In this document: positions 37,778-48,190 of the stretch, in pieces
How positions within the stretch are numbered: the stretch's first letter is position 1
How the letters are laid out: every line of letters starts with the position of its first letter
Assembly (NCBI GenBank): GCA_963850765.1
Contig: CAWKMN010000009.1
Location: 1 to 64,000, forward strand
Length of the DNA: 64,000 nucleotides
Direction: 5' to 3'
Origin: CAWKMN01 sp963850765
GTDB taxonomy: Bacteria; Chloroflexota; Anaerolineae; Aggregatilineales; Aggregatilineaceae
Position numbers and translations under genes: made by a program
Notes under the pieces: generated by a model
The model's database searches: none
Told to the model about the DNA's origin: nothing
Seen by the model: only the letters and a program-made list of their open reading frames with translations

Positions 37778-38635
37778 ATGGCGGCTCAATCTCTGCGCGA
37801 ATGGTTCCGGCGAACCGATGGCACTCACAACGATCTGATGATAGACGGCGATGGCGCGGCGCGCGTGCTGGCCGTGCGCGATCTCTCGGCGGGCTACAAC
37901 GGCGAACGCGCCATCGAGGGCATCTCGTTCGACGTGTACCAGGGCGAGCGGGTCGCGATCATCGGGCCGAACGGTGCGGGCAAATCCACACTGTTCAAGG
38001 CGCTGGTCGGGCTGCTGCCGCACCAGGGCGCGATCTCACTGGCGGGCGCGTCCTGCGAGGACAGCCACACCCGGATCGCGTATGTGCCGCAGCACCAGGC
38101 GATCGACTGGAATTTCCCGGCGACGGTGTGGGACGTGGTCATGATGGGCCGCGCCCGCCAGATCGGCTACGTGCTGCCGCCCCGCAAGCGCGATCGGGAC
38201 GCCGTGCATGACGCTCTGCGCCGCGTCGGGATGTGGGATCTGCGCAAGCGCCAGATCGGCGAATTGAGCGGCGGCCAGCGGCGGCGCGTCTTCGTGGCGC
38301 GCGCACTGGCGCAGCAGGCGAGCGTCCTGCTGCTCGACGAACCGTTCAGCGGGGTGGATGCGGCGGCGGAAACCGATATATTCCAGGTGCTCGACGTGCT
38401 CCGCACCGAGGGCGTGGCCGTGCTGCTGGCGACGCACAATCTCGTGCAGGCCGGCACGCATTACGATAAACTCATGATGCTCCATCGCGGGCGCATGATC
38501 GCCTACGGCGCGCCGGAGGAAGTCTATACGCCGGAGAATCTGGGCGCGACTTTCGGCCAGCGGATCGCGCTGTGGCAGAACGGCGGCCGGTTCGTGCTGG
38601 TCGCGGATGATCCGTGCCACGAGTGCGGTGATTAG
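37778..38635 (+). CDS. znuC: Zinc/manganese ABC transporter ATP-binding protein
   Basis: The 285-residue ATPase has Walker A GPNGAGKST, a Q-loop in YVPQHQAIDWNFP, signature ELSGGQRRRV, Walker B VLLLDEPFSG and H-loop LLATHNLV. The segment DWNFPATVWDVVMMGR is typical of metal-chelate (ABC 3-type) importers. An N-terminal extension of about 30 residues precedes the ABC domain. A His/Cys pair CHEC lies at its very end. It is close behind znuA, but the permease is one gene further, past a repeat and surE. No frameshift is visible. Confidence 0.92.
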   Translation: MAAQSLREWFRRTDGTHNDLMIDGDGAARVLAVRDLSAGYNGERAIEGISFDVYQGERVAIIGPNGAGKSTLFKALVGLLPHQGAISLAGASCEDSHTRIAYVPQHQAIDWNFPATVWDVVMMGRARQIGYVLPPRKRDRDAVHDALRRVGMWDLRKRQIGELSGGQRRRVFVARALAQQASVLLLDEPFSGVDAAAETDIFQVLDVLRTEGVAVLLATHNLVQAGTHYDKLMMLHRGRMIAYGAPEEVYTPENLGATFGQRIALWQNGGRFVLVADDPCHECGD

Positions 38636-38671
38636 TGGACAGCAGACAGTGATCAGTAGATAGTGCTCAGC

Positions 38672-38820
38672 CTGACGCCGGAGCGTTAAAACGGTCCGGC
38701 TATGGATTGAAAAAAGTCCGCTGAAGGGACTCCTGTATAGCCCCTTAGGCGACTCTGCTCAGCCCCTTTAGCGGGCTTCCGGGCTTTTCTTATAGCCGCG
38801 CGGTTTTAACCCGTCGGCAG
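38672..38820. repeat. Class B nested inverted repeat (longest copy)
   Basis: GCGTTAAAACGGTCCGGCTA and ATAGCCGCGCGGTTTTAAC are the outer arms. The interior carries GTCCGCTGAAGGGACTC / AGCCCCTTTAGCGGGCTT and an extra copy AGCCCCTTAGGCGACTC between them. A 7-nt-like array (38632-38670) precedes it. It separates znuC from surE. Confidence 0.7.
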
Positions 38821-38842
38821 TACACACAGAATCAAACACATC

Positions 38843-39675
38843 ATGATACGACCTCTCATTCTCCTCACCAACGACGACGGGATCGACTCGCCAGGGCTGG
38901 CGGCGATGGCGGCGGCGCTCGACCCGCTGGGCGATCTGCTGATCGTCGCGCCGAGCGTGCAGCAGTCCGGCATGGGGCGCAGCTTCCCCACACCAACGAC
39001 GGGCGGATCTTCGAGCGCCGGATTAGCTTTAACGGGCAGAGCTGGGACGCCTACGCGGTGAACGCATCGCCCGCCCAGGCGGTGCAGCATGGCATCGTCG
39101 AACTGGCGGATCGCCCGCCGTCGCTGGTGGCGTCCGGCATCAACTACGGTGAAAACGTCGGCATCGGCGTGACCGGCTCCGGCACGGTCGGCGCGGCGCT
39201 CGAAGCGGCGGGCTTCGGCATCCCGGCGCTGGCGATCTCGCTGGAAGTCGATCCGTCCATGCACATCAACAACGATCCCTCGGTGGATTTCAGCGCGGCG
39301 ATCCACTTTACGCGCTTTTTCGCGCAGAAATGGCTCGCCGTGAAGTGCCCGCCGGACGTGGACGTGCTCAAGATCGATGTTCCGATGCACGCCACGCCGG
39401 AGACGCCCTGGCAGTTGGCCCGCCTGGAACGCGCGCGCTGTTTTGTCCCGACGCCGCCGCTGCGCCGCGAACTGGGCGACGTAGGCCGCCTCGGTTACAT
39501 CTACGACCGCCGGATCGGGATCGACCAGGAGTCGGATGCGGCGGTCGTATGGAGCGGGCGGGTCGCCGTCACGCCGCTTATGCTGGACATCACGTCGCGC
39601 GTCGAGGCGCAGGTGCTCCACACGCTGCTGAACGGCGATTCGTGCGATAACAACAACGGCCATCGCGCGGAGTAG
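38843..39675 (+). CDS. surE: 5'/3'-nucleotidase SurE (one frameshift)
   Basis: SurE removes the phosphate from nucleoside monophosphates in a metal-dependent way. N-terminal LILLTNDDGIDSPGL contains the metal site (N-D-D), and later VNASPAQAVQHG, VASGINYGENVGIGVTGSGTV and AAGFGIPALAISL follow the family. A shift near 39000 breaks it; the intervening IFERRISFNGQSWDAY is in the other frame. Repaired length about 277 residues is normal. It begins 22 bases after the class B repeat and ends four bases before znuB, so it interrupts the zinc operon. Confidence 0.88.
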
Positions 39676-39678
39676 CTC

Positions 39679-40614
39679 ATGTTCCCGGCGGACCTCTGGA
39701 CGGTGATCCAACACGGCATTGAAGCCCTGATGCTCAATCTGGACGAGTTGTTCCTGGAGCCGCTGGACTATCCGCTGCTGCTGCGCAGCCTGGAAGCGGC
39801 GATCATCGTCGGGATCGTCAGCGGCGTAATGGGCACGTTTGTCGTGGTGCGCGGGATGGCGTTCTTCGGGGACGCGCTGGCGCACGCCATCCTGCCGGGC
39901 GTGGCGTTTGTGTACCAGCGCACCAACGGCAAAACCGATGAGCTGTTCTGGGGCGGACTGCTGGCAGGCGTGCTCAGCGCCCTGGGGATCGGCGTGCTGA
40001 CGCGCCACGAGAAGATGCGCGAAGATACCGCGATCGGCATTGTGTTCGCGGCGTCGTTCGCGCTGGGGATCGCCATGATCTCGCGCATCGACAATTACGC
40101 GGGCGACCTGTCGCATATCCTCTTCGGGCAGATTTTCGGCGTCTCGCCGGGCGATCTGCGCCTGATCGCGCTGTTCGCGGTGGTCGTGCTGGTGGTGGTC
40201 GCGCTGTTTTACAAGGAATTTATGATCATCTCGTTCGATCCCACGCTGGCGCGGACGCTGCGCCTGCCCGCCGAACTGTTCCGGCTGCTGCTGCTGGTGC
40301 TGATCGCGGTGACGATTGTGATCTCGCTGCAAACGGTGGGGATCGCGCTGATGGTGGCGCTGCTGGTCACGCCCGCCGCGACCGCCAACCTGATGAGCAA
40401 GCGCCTGCTGCCGATGATGGGGATCTCGGCGCTGATCGGCGCGGTATCCAGCATGATCGGGTTTTACCTCTCGTATCACGAGGATATTGCCACCGGCCCG
40501 GCGATAGTCCTGACGGCGACGGCGATCTTCGCGCTGGTGTTCGTGCGGCAGCAGATCAAGCCGGTGGTGGCTGGGATAAAGGGATGGGGTCGGGCGTTGA
40601 TCGCCGGGCGTTAA
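39679..40614 (+). CDS. znuB: Zinc/manganese ABC transporter permease
   Basis: The 311-residue protein has about eight hydrophobic segments and the ABC-3 signatures RSLEAAIIVGIVSGVMGTFV in part, RGMAFFGDALAHAILPGVA, FAASFALGIAMIS and VSLQTVGIALMVALLVTP. It completes the importer with znuA and znuC. It starts four bases after surE, so the two are co-transcribed, and its end runs into a class B repeat. The frame is intact. Metal preference (zinc, not manganese) comes from the His-rich znuA and the adjacent regulator. Confidence 0.92.
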   Translation: MFPADLWTVIQHGIEALMLNLDELFLEPLDYPLLLRSLEAAIIVGIVSGVMGTFVVVRGMAFFGDALAHAILPGVAFVYQRTNGKTDELFWGGLLAGVLSALGIGVLTRHEKMREDTAIGIVFAASFALGIAMISRIDNYAGDLSHILFGQIFGVSPGDLRLIALFAVVVLVVVALFYKEFMIISFDPTLARTLRLPAELFRLLLLVLIAVTIVISLQTVGIALMVALLVTPAATANLMSKRLLPMMGISALIGAVSSMIGFYLSYHEDIATGPAIVLTATAIFALVFVRQQIKPVVAGIKGWGRALIAGR

Positions 40615-40716
40615 AACGTCCCGGCTATGAGAAAAAAAGCCCACTGAAGGGACTCCGTTCAGCCCCTTCAGCGGGCTTACCTTTTGGTTCTAGCCACGCG
40701 GTTTTAACCTGCGGCG
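40606..40716. repeat. Class B nested inverted repeat
   Basis: GGGCGTTAAAACGTCCCGGCTA and TAGCCACGCGGTTTTAACCTGCG form the outer stem, with the inner stem AGCCCACTGAAGGGACT / AGCCCCTTCAGCGGGCTT. It overlaps the 3' end of znuB and abuts the S21-like gene, between convergent genes. Confidence 0.75.
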
Positions 40717-40944
40717 TTAGTGTCCCATAGCATTTGATGGGCCTTCACGCCGGAATTGTGCCTCTAGACCGATGCACAACCTAGGTTTGGTTCTGGTTTG
40801 CTTGCGGCGGAGGGTACTCGGCTTTTCATAGTAACCATAGCGCCACCTATACCAGGGGCGTTCATAGCCTCTGCGAAGTGCTGGGTGAAAACGATTCAGT
40901 GTTTCTTCGAAGTCTTCATTTTCGCGGGGAAGAACTGTGACCAA
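40717..40944 (-). CDS. rpsU: Ribosomal protein S21-like (bS21), C-terminally extended
   Basis: Residues VTVLPRENEDFEETLNRF and YYEKPSTLRRKQTRTK fit bS21 (family pattern V.REN..FE.aL.RF then 18-19 residues then YEKPs..R.r). The connecting segment HPALRRGYERPWYRWRYG has the right length but an unusual Trp/Tyr-rich make-up. AGAGG lies seven bases before the TTG at 40944. The last 20 residues (CIGLEAQFRREGPSNAMGH) have no family counterpart and run toward the class B repeat. AT-richer composition than neighbours. A frameshift in the middle is possible. Confidence 0.65.
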   Translation of the reverse strand: MVTVLPRENEDFEETLNRFHPALRRGYERPWYRWRYGYYEKPSTLRRKQTRTKPRLCIGLEAQFRREGPSNAMGH

Positions 40945-41039
40945 TCAAACGCCTCTAGGTTTCGGGAGGCGCAAACTCGGCACATGGATCAAGTGCAATA
41001 AAGGAACCTGATGCTATTGTAGAAAACAAGCATTCAAAC

Positions 41040-42594
<1,555 letters not shown>

Positions 42595-42974
42595 AGCGGA
42601 TCATCAACCTTTCGTAACAAAAGAATGGAGAGTTGACGGCCCTCATTATACCGTCGGTCGCGCGCGGAAAGACAGTGGGCTGGCCCTGGTCGTCGCGAGC
42701 TTCAGCTTCTTGATTTGCACCGCAGTTTAGATATATATTCTGATAAATATTACAACCATCTTGTTAATTCATCCGGATATTCCTAGACGAGTATGACATT
42801 TGGCCTAGACCCTCTCCGCGTGAGGGACGAGGGCGATTTGCAGATGAAGCCATCTCTCCGGCAGTGGCCGGTATCGCCGATGGCAGCGTCTACCACGGTG
42901 GCGCACACGTTGTTCGCCCTTAATCGTTCTCTGCTCCCAGCCGGAGCCATGGTAGATCAAAAAGGGTATTAACG

Positions 42975-43890
42975 ATGAAAGCGGTACGAGTCAATCAGTG
43001 GGGTGGGTCGGACGCTGCGGTAATCGAAAAGGTGGAACGACCTCAGCCGGCTCCCGGCGAGGTATTGGTCCGGGTCAGAGCGGCGGCGGTGAACCCGGTG
43101 GATTGGAAGATCCGCGAAGGGTACCTGAAAGATTGGATATCCCTGCCCTTTTTCCTGGGGTCGGATTTCGCCGGCGATATTGAAGCGGTAGGCGAGGGCG
43201 TCACCGGCTTGGAACCTGGCACGCCGGTCTATGGTATGAAAGGTCTGCGGGGTGGAGCCTTTGCCGAATATACCACGGCGCTGCCCTCGGAATTTGCCCG
43301 CAAGCCTGAAAGCCTCAGTTACACCGAGGCTGCCGCCGTGCCCCATGCGGCGGTTACGGCCTGGCAGGCGTTGTTTGATGGCGACAGCATGACGGCAAGC
43401 GGATCCTGGTTCATGCGGCGGCGGGCGGCGTGGGACATTTCGCCACCCAGCTTGCGAAACTGCGCGGTGCTTATGTGATCGGCACGGGATCGGCGCATAA
43501 CGAAGGGTTTGTGAAAGCACTGGGGGCCGATGAATTTGTCGATTACCCGGCGACACCCTTTGAAACGGTCGTCCAGGACGTCGATATTGTGCTGGACACC
43601 GTGGGGTTTGATACGTCGGTGCGTTCCTGCCAGGTGATCAAACCCGGCGGCACGCTGGTCTGCTTTGTAACGCCGCCGCCCGCCGAAGACGTCGAAAAAT
43701 ATGGCATCCGGGCCAAATACCAGGCCGGGCAGGCAACTTCGGAAGTTCTCACCGAGATCGCCCAACTGATCGACCAGGGCCACGTAAGCCCCACATCGAC
43801 CAGCTATTGAAGCTGGACGAGGTTCATGAAGCGCTGCGGCTGAGCCAGACACAGCATGTGCGCGGCAAAGTCGTCATGACGGTGGACTAG
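42975..43890 (+). CDS. Quinone-reductase-like zinc-free MDR oxidoreductase (two or three frameshifts)
   Basis: The medium-chain dehydrogenase/reductase fold is seen in MKAVRVNQWGGSDAAVIEKVE in part, AAAVNPVDWKIREGY, GSDFAGDIEAVGEGV, and after a shift near 43405 GHFATQLAKLRGAYVIGT (nucleotide-binding GxGxxG-like region with GxxG), KALGADEFVDY and DTVGFDTSV. A last shift near 43795 precedes LLKLDEVHEALRLSQTQHVRGKVV, in part. The zinc-binding Cys/His set is absent, as in NADPH quinone oxidoreductases. The 380-base gap before it (42595-42974) shows no feature I recognise. Confidence 0.8.
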
Positions 43891-43937
43891 GTCCGCTCGT
43901 GCTGGACTGTGTCGAGGCCGCGTTGGGGCGGATCGAC

Positions 43938-44318
43938 CTATCCGCCCCAATTCGATCTTTTTTCGTGCGGCAGCCGCACGTACACGCGGCCCTCGATCAC
44001 CTTCACCGGGAACAGCGTCAGCCAGTGTGATTGAAGCAGCACAGGCAGCGTCCCGCCGCCGAGATACTGCCCGGTTTGCAGGCTGTAGCGCGCGCCGATG
44101 GGCGTTTTGATCACGCAGTTCAGCACCTCGCTGGTGGCAATCGAGCGGGCGGTCTGCGGGCAGCGATCCTCGACGGCATACAGGTGCTTATCACAGGCGA
44201 CGAGCAGCACGCGGGTCGCGCCGATCGGAACGGTTTTCTTGCCCCGTGCGGGAAGGGTATTGAGTTCGCAGACAAAGGTGTAGCCTTCAGGGGCCCGAGT
44301 TTCGGTGGTGGTAGTCAT
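43938..44318 (-). CDS. Rieske-fold-like protein without Fe-S ligands (copy 1)
   Basis: The start is the ATG at 44318 with AGGAGGG upstream, giving 126 residues. The order of strands follows small Rieske-type proteins: FVCELNTLPARGKKTVPIG, RVLLVACDKHLYAVEDRCPQTARSI, a hinge CVIKTPIGARYSLQTGQYLGG, then PVKVIEGRVYVRLP. The ligand boxes normally read CxH and CxxH, but here they are CPQ and a region with no Cys/His pair. It could be a structural homologue lacking a cluster. The neighbouring gene 44411-44802 is a paralogue. Confidence 0.55.
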   Translation of the reverse strand: MTTTTETRAPEGYTFVCELNTLPARGKKTVPIGATRVLLVACDKHLYAVEDRCPQTARSIATSEVLNCVIKTPIGARYSLQTGQYLGGGTLPVLLQSHWLTLFPVKVIEGRVYVRLPHEKRSNWGG

Positions 44319-44410
44319 CGTCCATCCCTCCTGACTCAACTTTTGAGTTGAACGACGCGACTTGCTGCGCGATGCTGTGCAGCCAGCAGGAGAGGATTTC
44401 CTTACTTCCA

Positions 44411-44802
44411 TTATACAACGGGTTTGGCCCAGCCTGACCTCTGCGAACGCCGGATTGTACGGCCAACCGGCGCTAAGTCTAACACACGGATGTACAGGCC
44501 GCCGTCGATGACTTTGGTGTTGAGCATATGGAGCGAGTCATGGGCAGAAGTCCACGGGCACCCGCCCAGATATTTGCCCGTTTTCAGATCATAGTGGGCA
44601 CCATTCGCCAGGATCAGAACCCCATTGAGTACCGTACCGTGCGCGAGGCTGTGGGCATTTTCCGGGTGATTTCCAGCACCGCATAGATCTCGAAATCGCA
44701 TACGATCACCAGGATGATATGACCGTCCAGGGAGATCGTTTTTTTGCCGCGCGGAGGCAGGATCTCGATTGGGCATGCGAGGGTATAGCCATTGATGTTC
44801 AT
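44411..44802 (-). CDS. Rieske-fold-like protein without Fe-S ligands (copy 2, frameshifted)
   Basis: N-terminal part MNINGYTLACPIEILPPRGKKTISLDGHIIL in part, then VCDFEIYAVLEITRK; after a shift near 44660 the frame continues LAHGTVLNGVLILANGAHYDLKTGKYLGG and NTKVIDGGLYIRVLDL. It aligns with the preceding paralogue: PxRGKKT, VxCDxxxYAVxD, Y.L.TGxYLGG and V.xGxxYxR. The expected CxH and CxxH boxes are again missing. SD GAAGGAGAATTCGGCC lies upstream of the ATG at 44802. The two genes lie 92 bases apart. Role unknown. Confidence 0.5.
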
Positions 44803-44944
44803 GGCCGAATTCTCCTTCCTTTACAGTCCGGCCAGGTCGACGGTGAAGTCATCGCGGCGGGGTCGGAGAAGAGTGTTGATACGCCCTTGATCGTAGTCCC
44901 AATAAACACAATAAACAAGATACAAATCATAAAAACAAGTGACT

Positions 44945-45019
44945 TTGACAAATCCTTGACAGGCGCGTTATGCTCTGCAAGTCGGGCGGTTTGGTGGTCT
45001 CGCGGGATCGTGATAAAAT
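44945..45019 (+). promoter_or_regulatory. Candidate sigma-70 promoters upstream of ubiD
   Basis: TTGACA (44945-44950) and TATGCT (44969-44974) are 18 bases apart. A second pair, TTGGTG (44991-44996) and TAAAAT (45014-45019), is 17 bases apart. Either would give a leader of 45-90 bases before ubiD. The 268-base gap also lies upstream of copy 2 on the opposite strand. Confidence 0.55.
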
Positions 45020-45070
45020 CTACAAGGTTTCGTATCTTTCAGAAAAATCTAAACGATGGAGGGCCGCTGC

Positions 45071-46884
45071 ATGGCCTACACCGATCTGCGCGACTTTCTG
45101 ACGCGCCTGGAAGCCGACGGCGAGCTGATCCGCATCACCGCCCCGGTCAGCGCCCACCTGGAGATCACCGAGATCACCGATCGGGTGAGCAAAGGCCCGG
45201 CCGGCCAGAATAAGGCGCTGCTGTTTGAAAACGTCGAAGGCAGCACCATGCCGGTGCTGATCAACGCCTTCGGATCGGCGCGGCGCATGGCGCTGGCGCT
45301 TGGCGTGGACGATCTTGAGGAACTGCGGCACAATCTCGGCGCGGGTGATCGATCCCAAGCTGCCGCAGGGCATGGGCGAGATGGTCAAGCGCGGACGGAA
45401 ATGCTCGGCGTGCTGCGCAGCATCGGATTCGGGCCGAGCATGACGCGCCGCGCCCCGTGCCAGGACAGTCGTCATCAGCGAGAATCCATCGCTCGACATG
45501 CTGCCGATCCTCAAGTGCTGGCCGGACGACGGCGGCAAGTACATCACGCTGCTGCAGGTCATCACGCGCGATCCGGTGACAGGTCAGCGCAACGTGGGCA
45601 TGTACCGCTTGCAGAAGTAAGACGGGCAAACGCTGGTGATGCACTGGCAGCGGCACAAGGGCGGCGCGGAACACGAGCGCGAGGCCCGCGACCTGAAAAA
45701 AGACCTGATCCCGTGTGCGATTGTGCTCGGCGGCGATCCGGCGCAGATGTGGTGCGCGTCGGCGCCGCTGCCGCCCGGCATCGACGAATATCTGCTGGCA
45801 GGCTGGCTGCGCGGCAAGCCGGTCGAGTTCGTCAAGGCGATGACGCAGGACATCGAAGCGCCCGCCAATGCGGAGATCGTGATCGAGGGTTACGTCGATC
45901 CGAACGAGCACCGCATGGAAGGGCCGTTCGGGGATCACACCGGGTTCTACACGCCGCCGATCTGTTCCCGGTGTTTCACGTCACGGCGATCACCCACCGG
46001 CGCGGCGCGATCTACCCGACGACGATCGTCGGCAAGCCGCCGATGGAAGATTACTGGATGGGCAAGGCGACCGAGCGCCTGTTTCTGCCGCTGCTGCAGT
46101 TGTTCCATGGGCGAGATCGTGGATGTGAACATGCCCGCCGCAGGGCGTGTTCCACAACCTGGTGATCGCCAGCCTCAAGACGCGCTTTCCCGGTCACCCG
46201 CAAAAGGTGATGTATGGGCTGTGGGGCCTGGGGCTGATGATGCTGGCCAAGGGGATCGTCGTGGTGGATGAGGACGTGAATGTGCACGATCTCGGCGCGA
46301 TCGCGGATGCCGTGCTGGAAAACGTGGACTGGCTGCGCGATGTAACCGTCGTCGATGGCCCGGTCGATCAGCTTGATCACAGCGCCATCCGCGATTCCTA
46401 CGGCGGCAAGATCGGCGTGGACGCCACCCGCAAGCCCGATCGCGGCCCGCTGCGCGACTGCGTGACGGTCGCGCCGGAACGCTTGAACAGGCTGGTTGGC
46501 GAGAACTGGTCGATCCCCTGCGACGGCGTGCTGATTGTGGCGGCGGACAAGTCGCAGCGCCGCGTGCGGGAATGGTTTGGCGCGCTGTGGGGGGTCTGCC
46601 CGGATGCGAACCTGATCGTGCTGGATCAGGACGTGGACGTGCGCAACCTGTCCGAAGTGGCATGGCGCACGCTCGGCAATGTGGACTGGCGGCGCGATAT
46701 TCTGATCAACAGCGGCGCGGTCGATCACTTTGCGAAGGACAGCACGCCGCCCGGTCAGGTCGGGATTGACGCGACGGCGAAGGGTCCGGCGGACGGGCAT
46801 CCGCGCGGCTGGCCGCCGGAGATCGTGATGAGTGAGGCGATCAAGGCGCTGGTCGATCAGAAGTGGGAAAGTTATGGGATATAA
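45071..46884 (+). CDS. ubiD: UbiD-family decarboxylase, menaquinone-type (frameshifted)
   Basis: UbiD-type enzymes use prenylated FMN made by UbiX to decarboxylate an aromatic acid. Seen: MAYTDLRDFLTRLEADGELI, ALLFENVEGSTMPVLINAFGS in part, MHWQRHKGGAEHEREAR, MWCASAPLPPGIDEYLLAGWLRG in part, EGYVDPNEHRMEGPFGDHTGFY in part, VVDEDVNVHDLGAIADAVL and PPGQVGIDATAKGP. EGPFGDHTG is the active-site stretch. Shifts near 45345, 45395, 45462, 45617, 45958, 46103 and 46143. UbiA follows after 240 bases. In the futalosine route, MqnL is a UbiD-type enzyme. Confidence 0.88.
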
Positions 46885-47025
46885 CCTCACCCCCCGGCCC
46901 CCTCTCCACGCGCGGAGAGGGGGAGCCGGTACCGCGTCTTTTCCCTCTCCCTGGCTTGGCCGGGGAGAGGGCGCGAGCTTGCTCGCCGGGTGAGGGGCGT
47001 CTTTAGCGCCATAGTCGGTGTCTCT
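46885..47025. repeat. Class A repeat block
   Basis: Two CCCTCTCC/GGAGAGGG hairpins (46905-46923 and 46942-46970) with GGTGAGGGG after them separate ubiD and ubiA. No other feature is visible in the gap. Confidence 0.6.
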
Positions 47026-47125
47026 CGAGACGTGTATCAGGGCGTTAATCAGGGCCGCTTGCGGTCCTTCCGATGGATAGCCGGGTCGTTGCACGGCCCG
47101 GTGATTCTCGCATCACAGGAGAATT

Positions 47126-48052
47126 ATGGGCTCATCAACACAGCGCGCTAAAGACTCCGCCCGCCAGCGCGGACACCAGCCGGACACGTTCGCCTATAAG
47201 CTGCGCGTGTTCCTCGACCTCGTGCGGTTCGAGCATACCATCTTCGCGCTGCCGTTCGCGTATATCGGGATGGTGCTGGCGGCGGAGGGCCTGCCGACGC
47301 TCTGGCAGTTCGTCTGGGTGACGGTCGCGATGGCGGCGGCGCGCACGCTGGCCTTTGCCATCAACCGCTTCGCGGATCGCACCTACGACGCGCGCAATCC
47401 GCGCACCCAAAACCGCCCCAGCGTGACCGGACAGATCGCGCCCCGCACGATCCTGCTGTTCGCGGGTGTATCGCTGCTCGTGCTGCTGACCGCCGCCGCG
47501 CTGCTCGATCCGCTGGCGTTGGAACTCGCGCCGGTCGCGGTGCTGTTCCTGATCGGCTACAGCTTCACCAAGCGCTTTACCGTGTTCGCTCACTGGATAC
47601 TCGGCTTTACCGATGCGCTGGCGGTCGGCGGCGGCTGGATCGCCGTGCGCGGATCGTTCTTCGGGGCGGACGATCTCCCCGCGTGGCTGCTGATCGGCGC
47701 GGTGACGTTCTGGATCGCGGGCTTCGACCTGATCTACGCCTGCCAGGATGTGGATCACGACGTGGCGGAAGGGCTGTACGCGTGGCCCGCGCGGTATGGG
47801 ATCGCCAGCGCGCTGTTCCTGGCGAAGCTGAATCATGTGGCCTTTATGCTGTTCCTGCTGCTGGCGGGATTAGCGGCGGGCATGGCGTGGCCCTACTATC
47901 TCGCCGCGCTGATCACGGCGGGCATGCTGATCTATGAGCATCGCCTCGTCGCGCCGGACGATCTCAGCCGGGTGAACGTGGCGTTCTTCAACATGAATTC
48001 GTATATCGCGGTGACGTTGTTCGTCGGGACGTTTGTTTCGGTTATTTTGTAG
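47126..48052 (+). CDS. ubiA: UbiA-family prenyltransferase, menaquinone-type
   Basis: The 308-residue membrane protein attaches an isoprenoid chain to an aromatic acid. It has FEHTIFALPFAYIGMVLA, the first Asp-rich motif NRFADRTYDARNPRT (two Asp residues four apart), YSFTKRFTVFAHWILGF and the second motif DLIYACQDVDHDVAEGL, with about eight hydrophobic helices. Its position between ubiD and the SBP-ABC genes supports a menaquinone role (MqnP-like). SD AGGAGA precedes the ATG. The frame is intact. Specificity for the futalosine intermediate is inferred from neighbours. Confidence 0.92.
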   Translation: MGSSTQRAKDSARQRGHQPDTFAYKLRVFLDLVRFEHTIFALPFAYIGMVLAAEGLPTLWQFVWVTVAMAAARTLAFAINRFADRTYDARNPRTQNRPSVTGQIAPRTILLFAGVSLLVLLTAAALLDPLALELAPVAVLFLIGYSFTKRFTVFAHWILGFTDALAVGGGWIAVRGSFFGADDLPAWLLIGAVTFWIAGFDLIYACQDVDHDVAEGLYAWPARYGIASALFLAKLNHVAFMLFLLLAGLAAGMAWPYYLAALITAGMLIYEHRLVAPDDLSRVNVAFFNMNSYIAVTLFVGTFVSVIL

Positions 48053-48057
48053 AGATT

Positions 48058-48155
48058 AGCCCCTCCCCCTGCCCCCTCCCCACTGGGTGGAGAGGGGAAA
48101 CCGCGAACTTCAAGTCCCTCTCCACTTGTGGGGAGGGATTTAGGGAGGGGCTGGC
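48058..48155. repeat. Class A repeat with inverted ends
   Basis: CCCCTCCCCCTGCCCCC and GTGGGGAGGGATTTAGGGAG ends face each other around CCCCACTGGGTGGAGAGG. The same inverted ends occur at 54806-54890. Confidence 0.55.
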
Positions 48156-48190
48156 TGACAGCTTACTCAACACAAGGAGAGAAACACATC

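Noticed and set aside
38806..40644. 612-codon frame on the minus strand opposite surE and znuB
   Set aside because: It is low-complexity His/Arg/Gln/Asp-rich shadow of two well-recognised genes on the plus strand.
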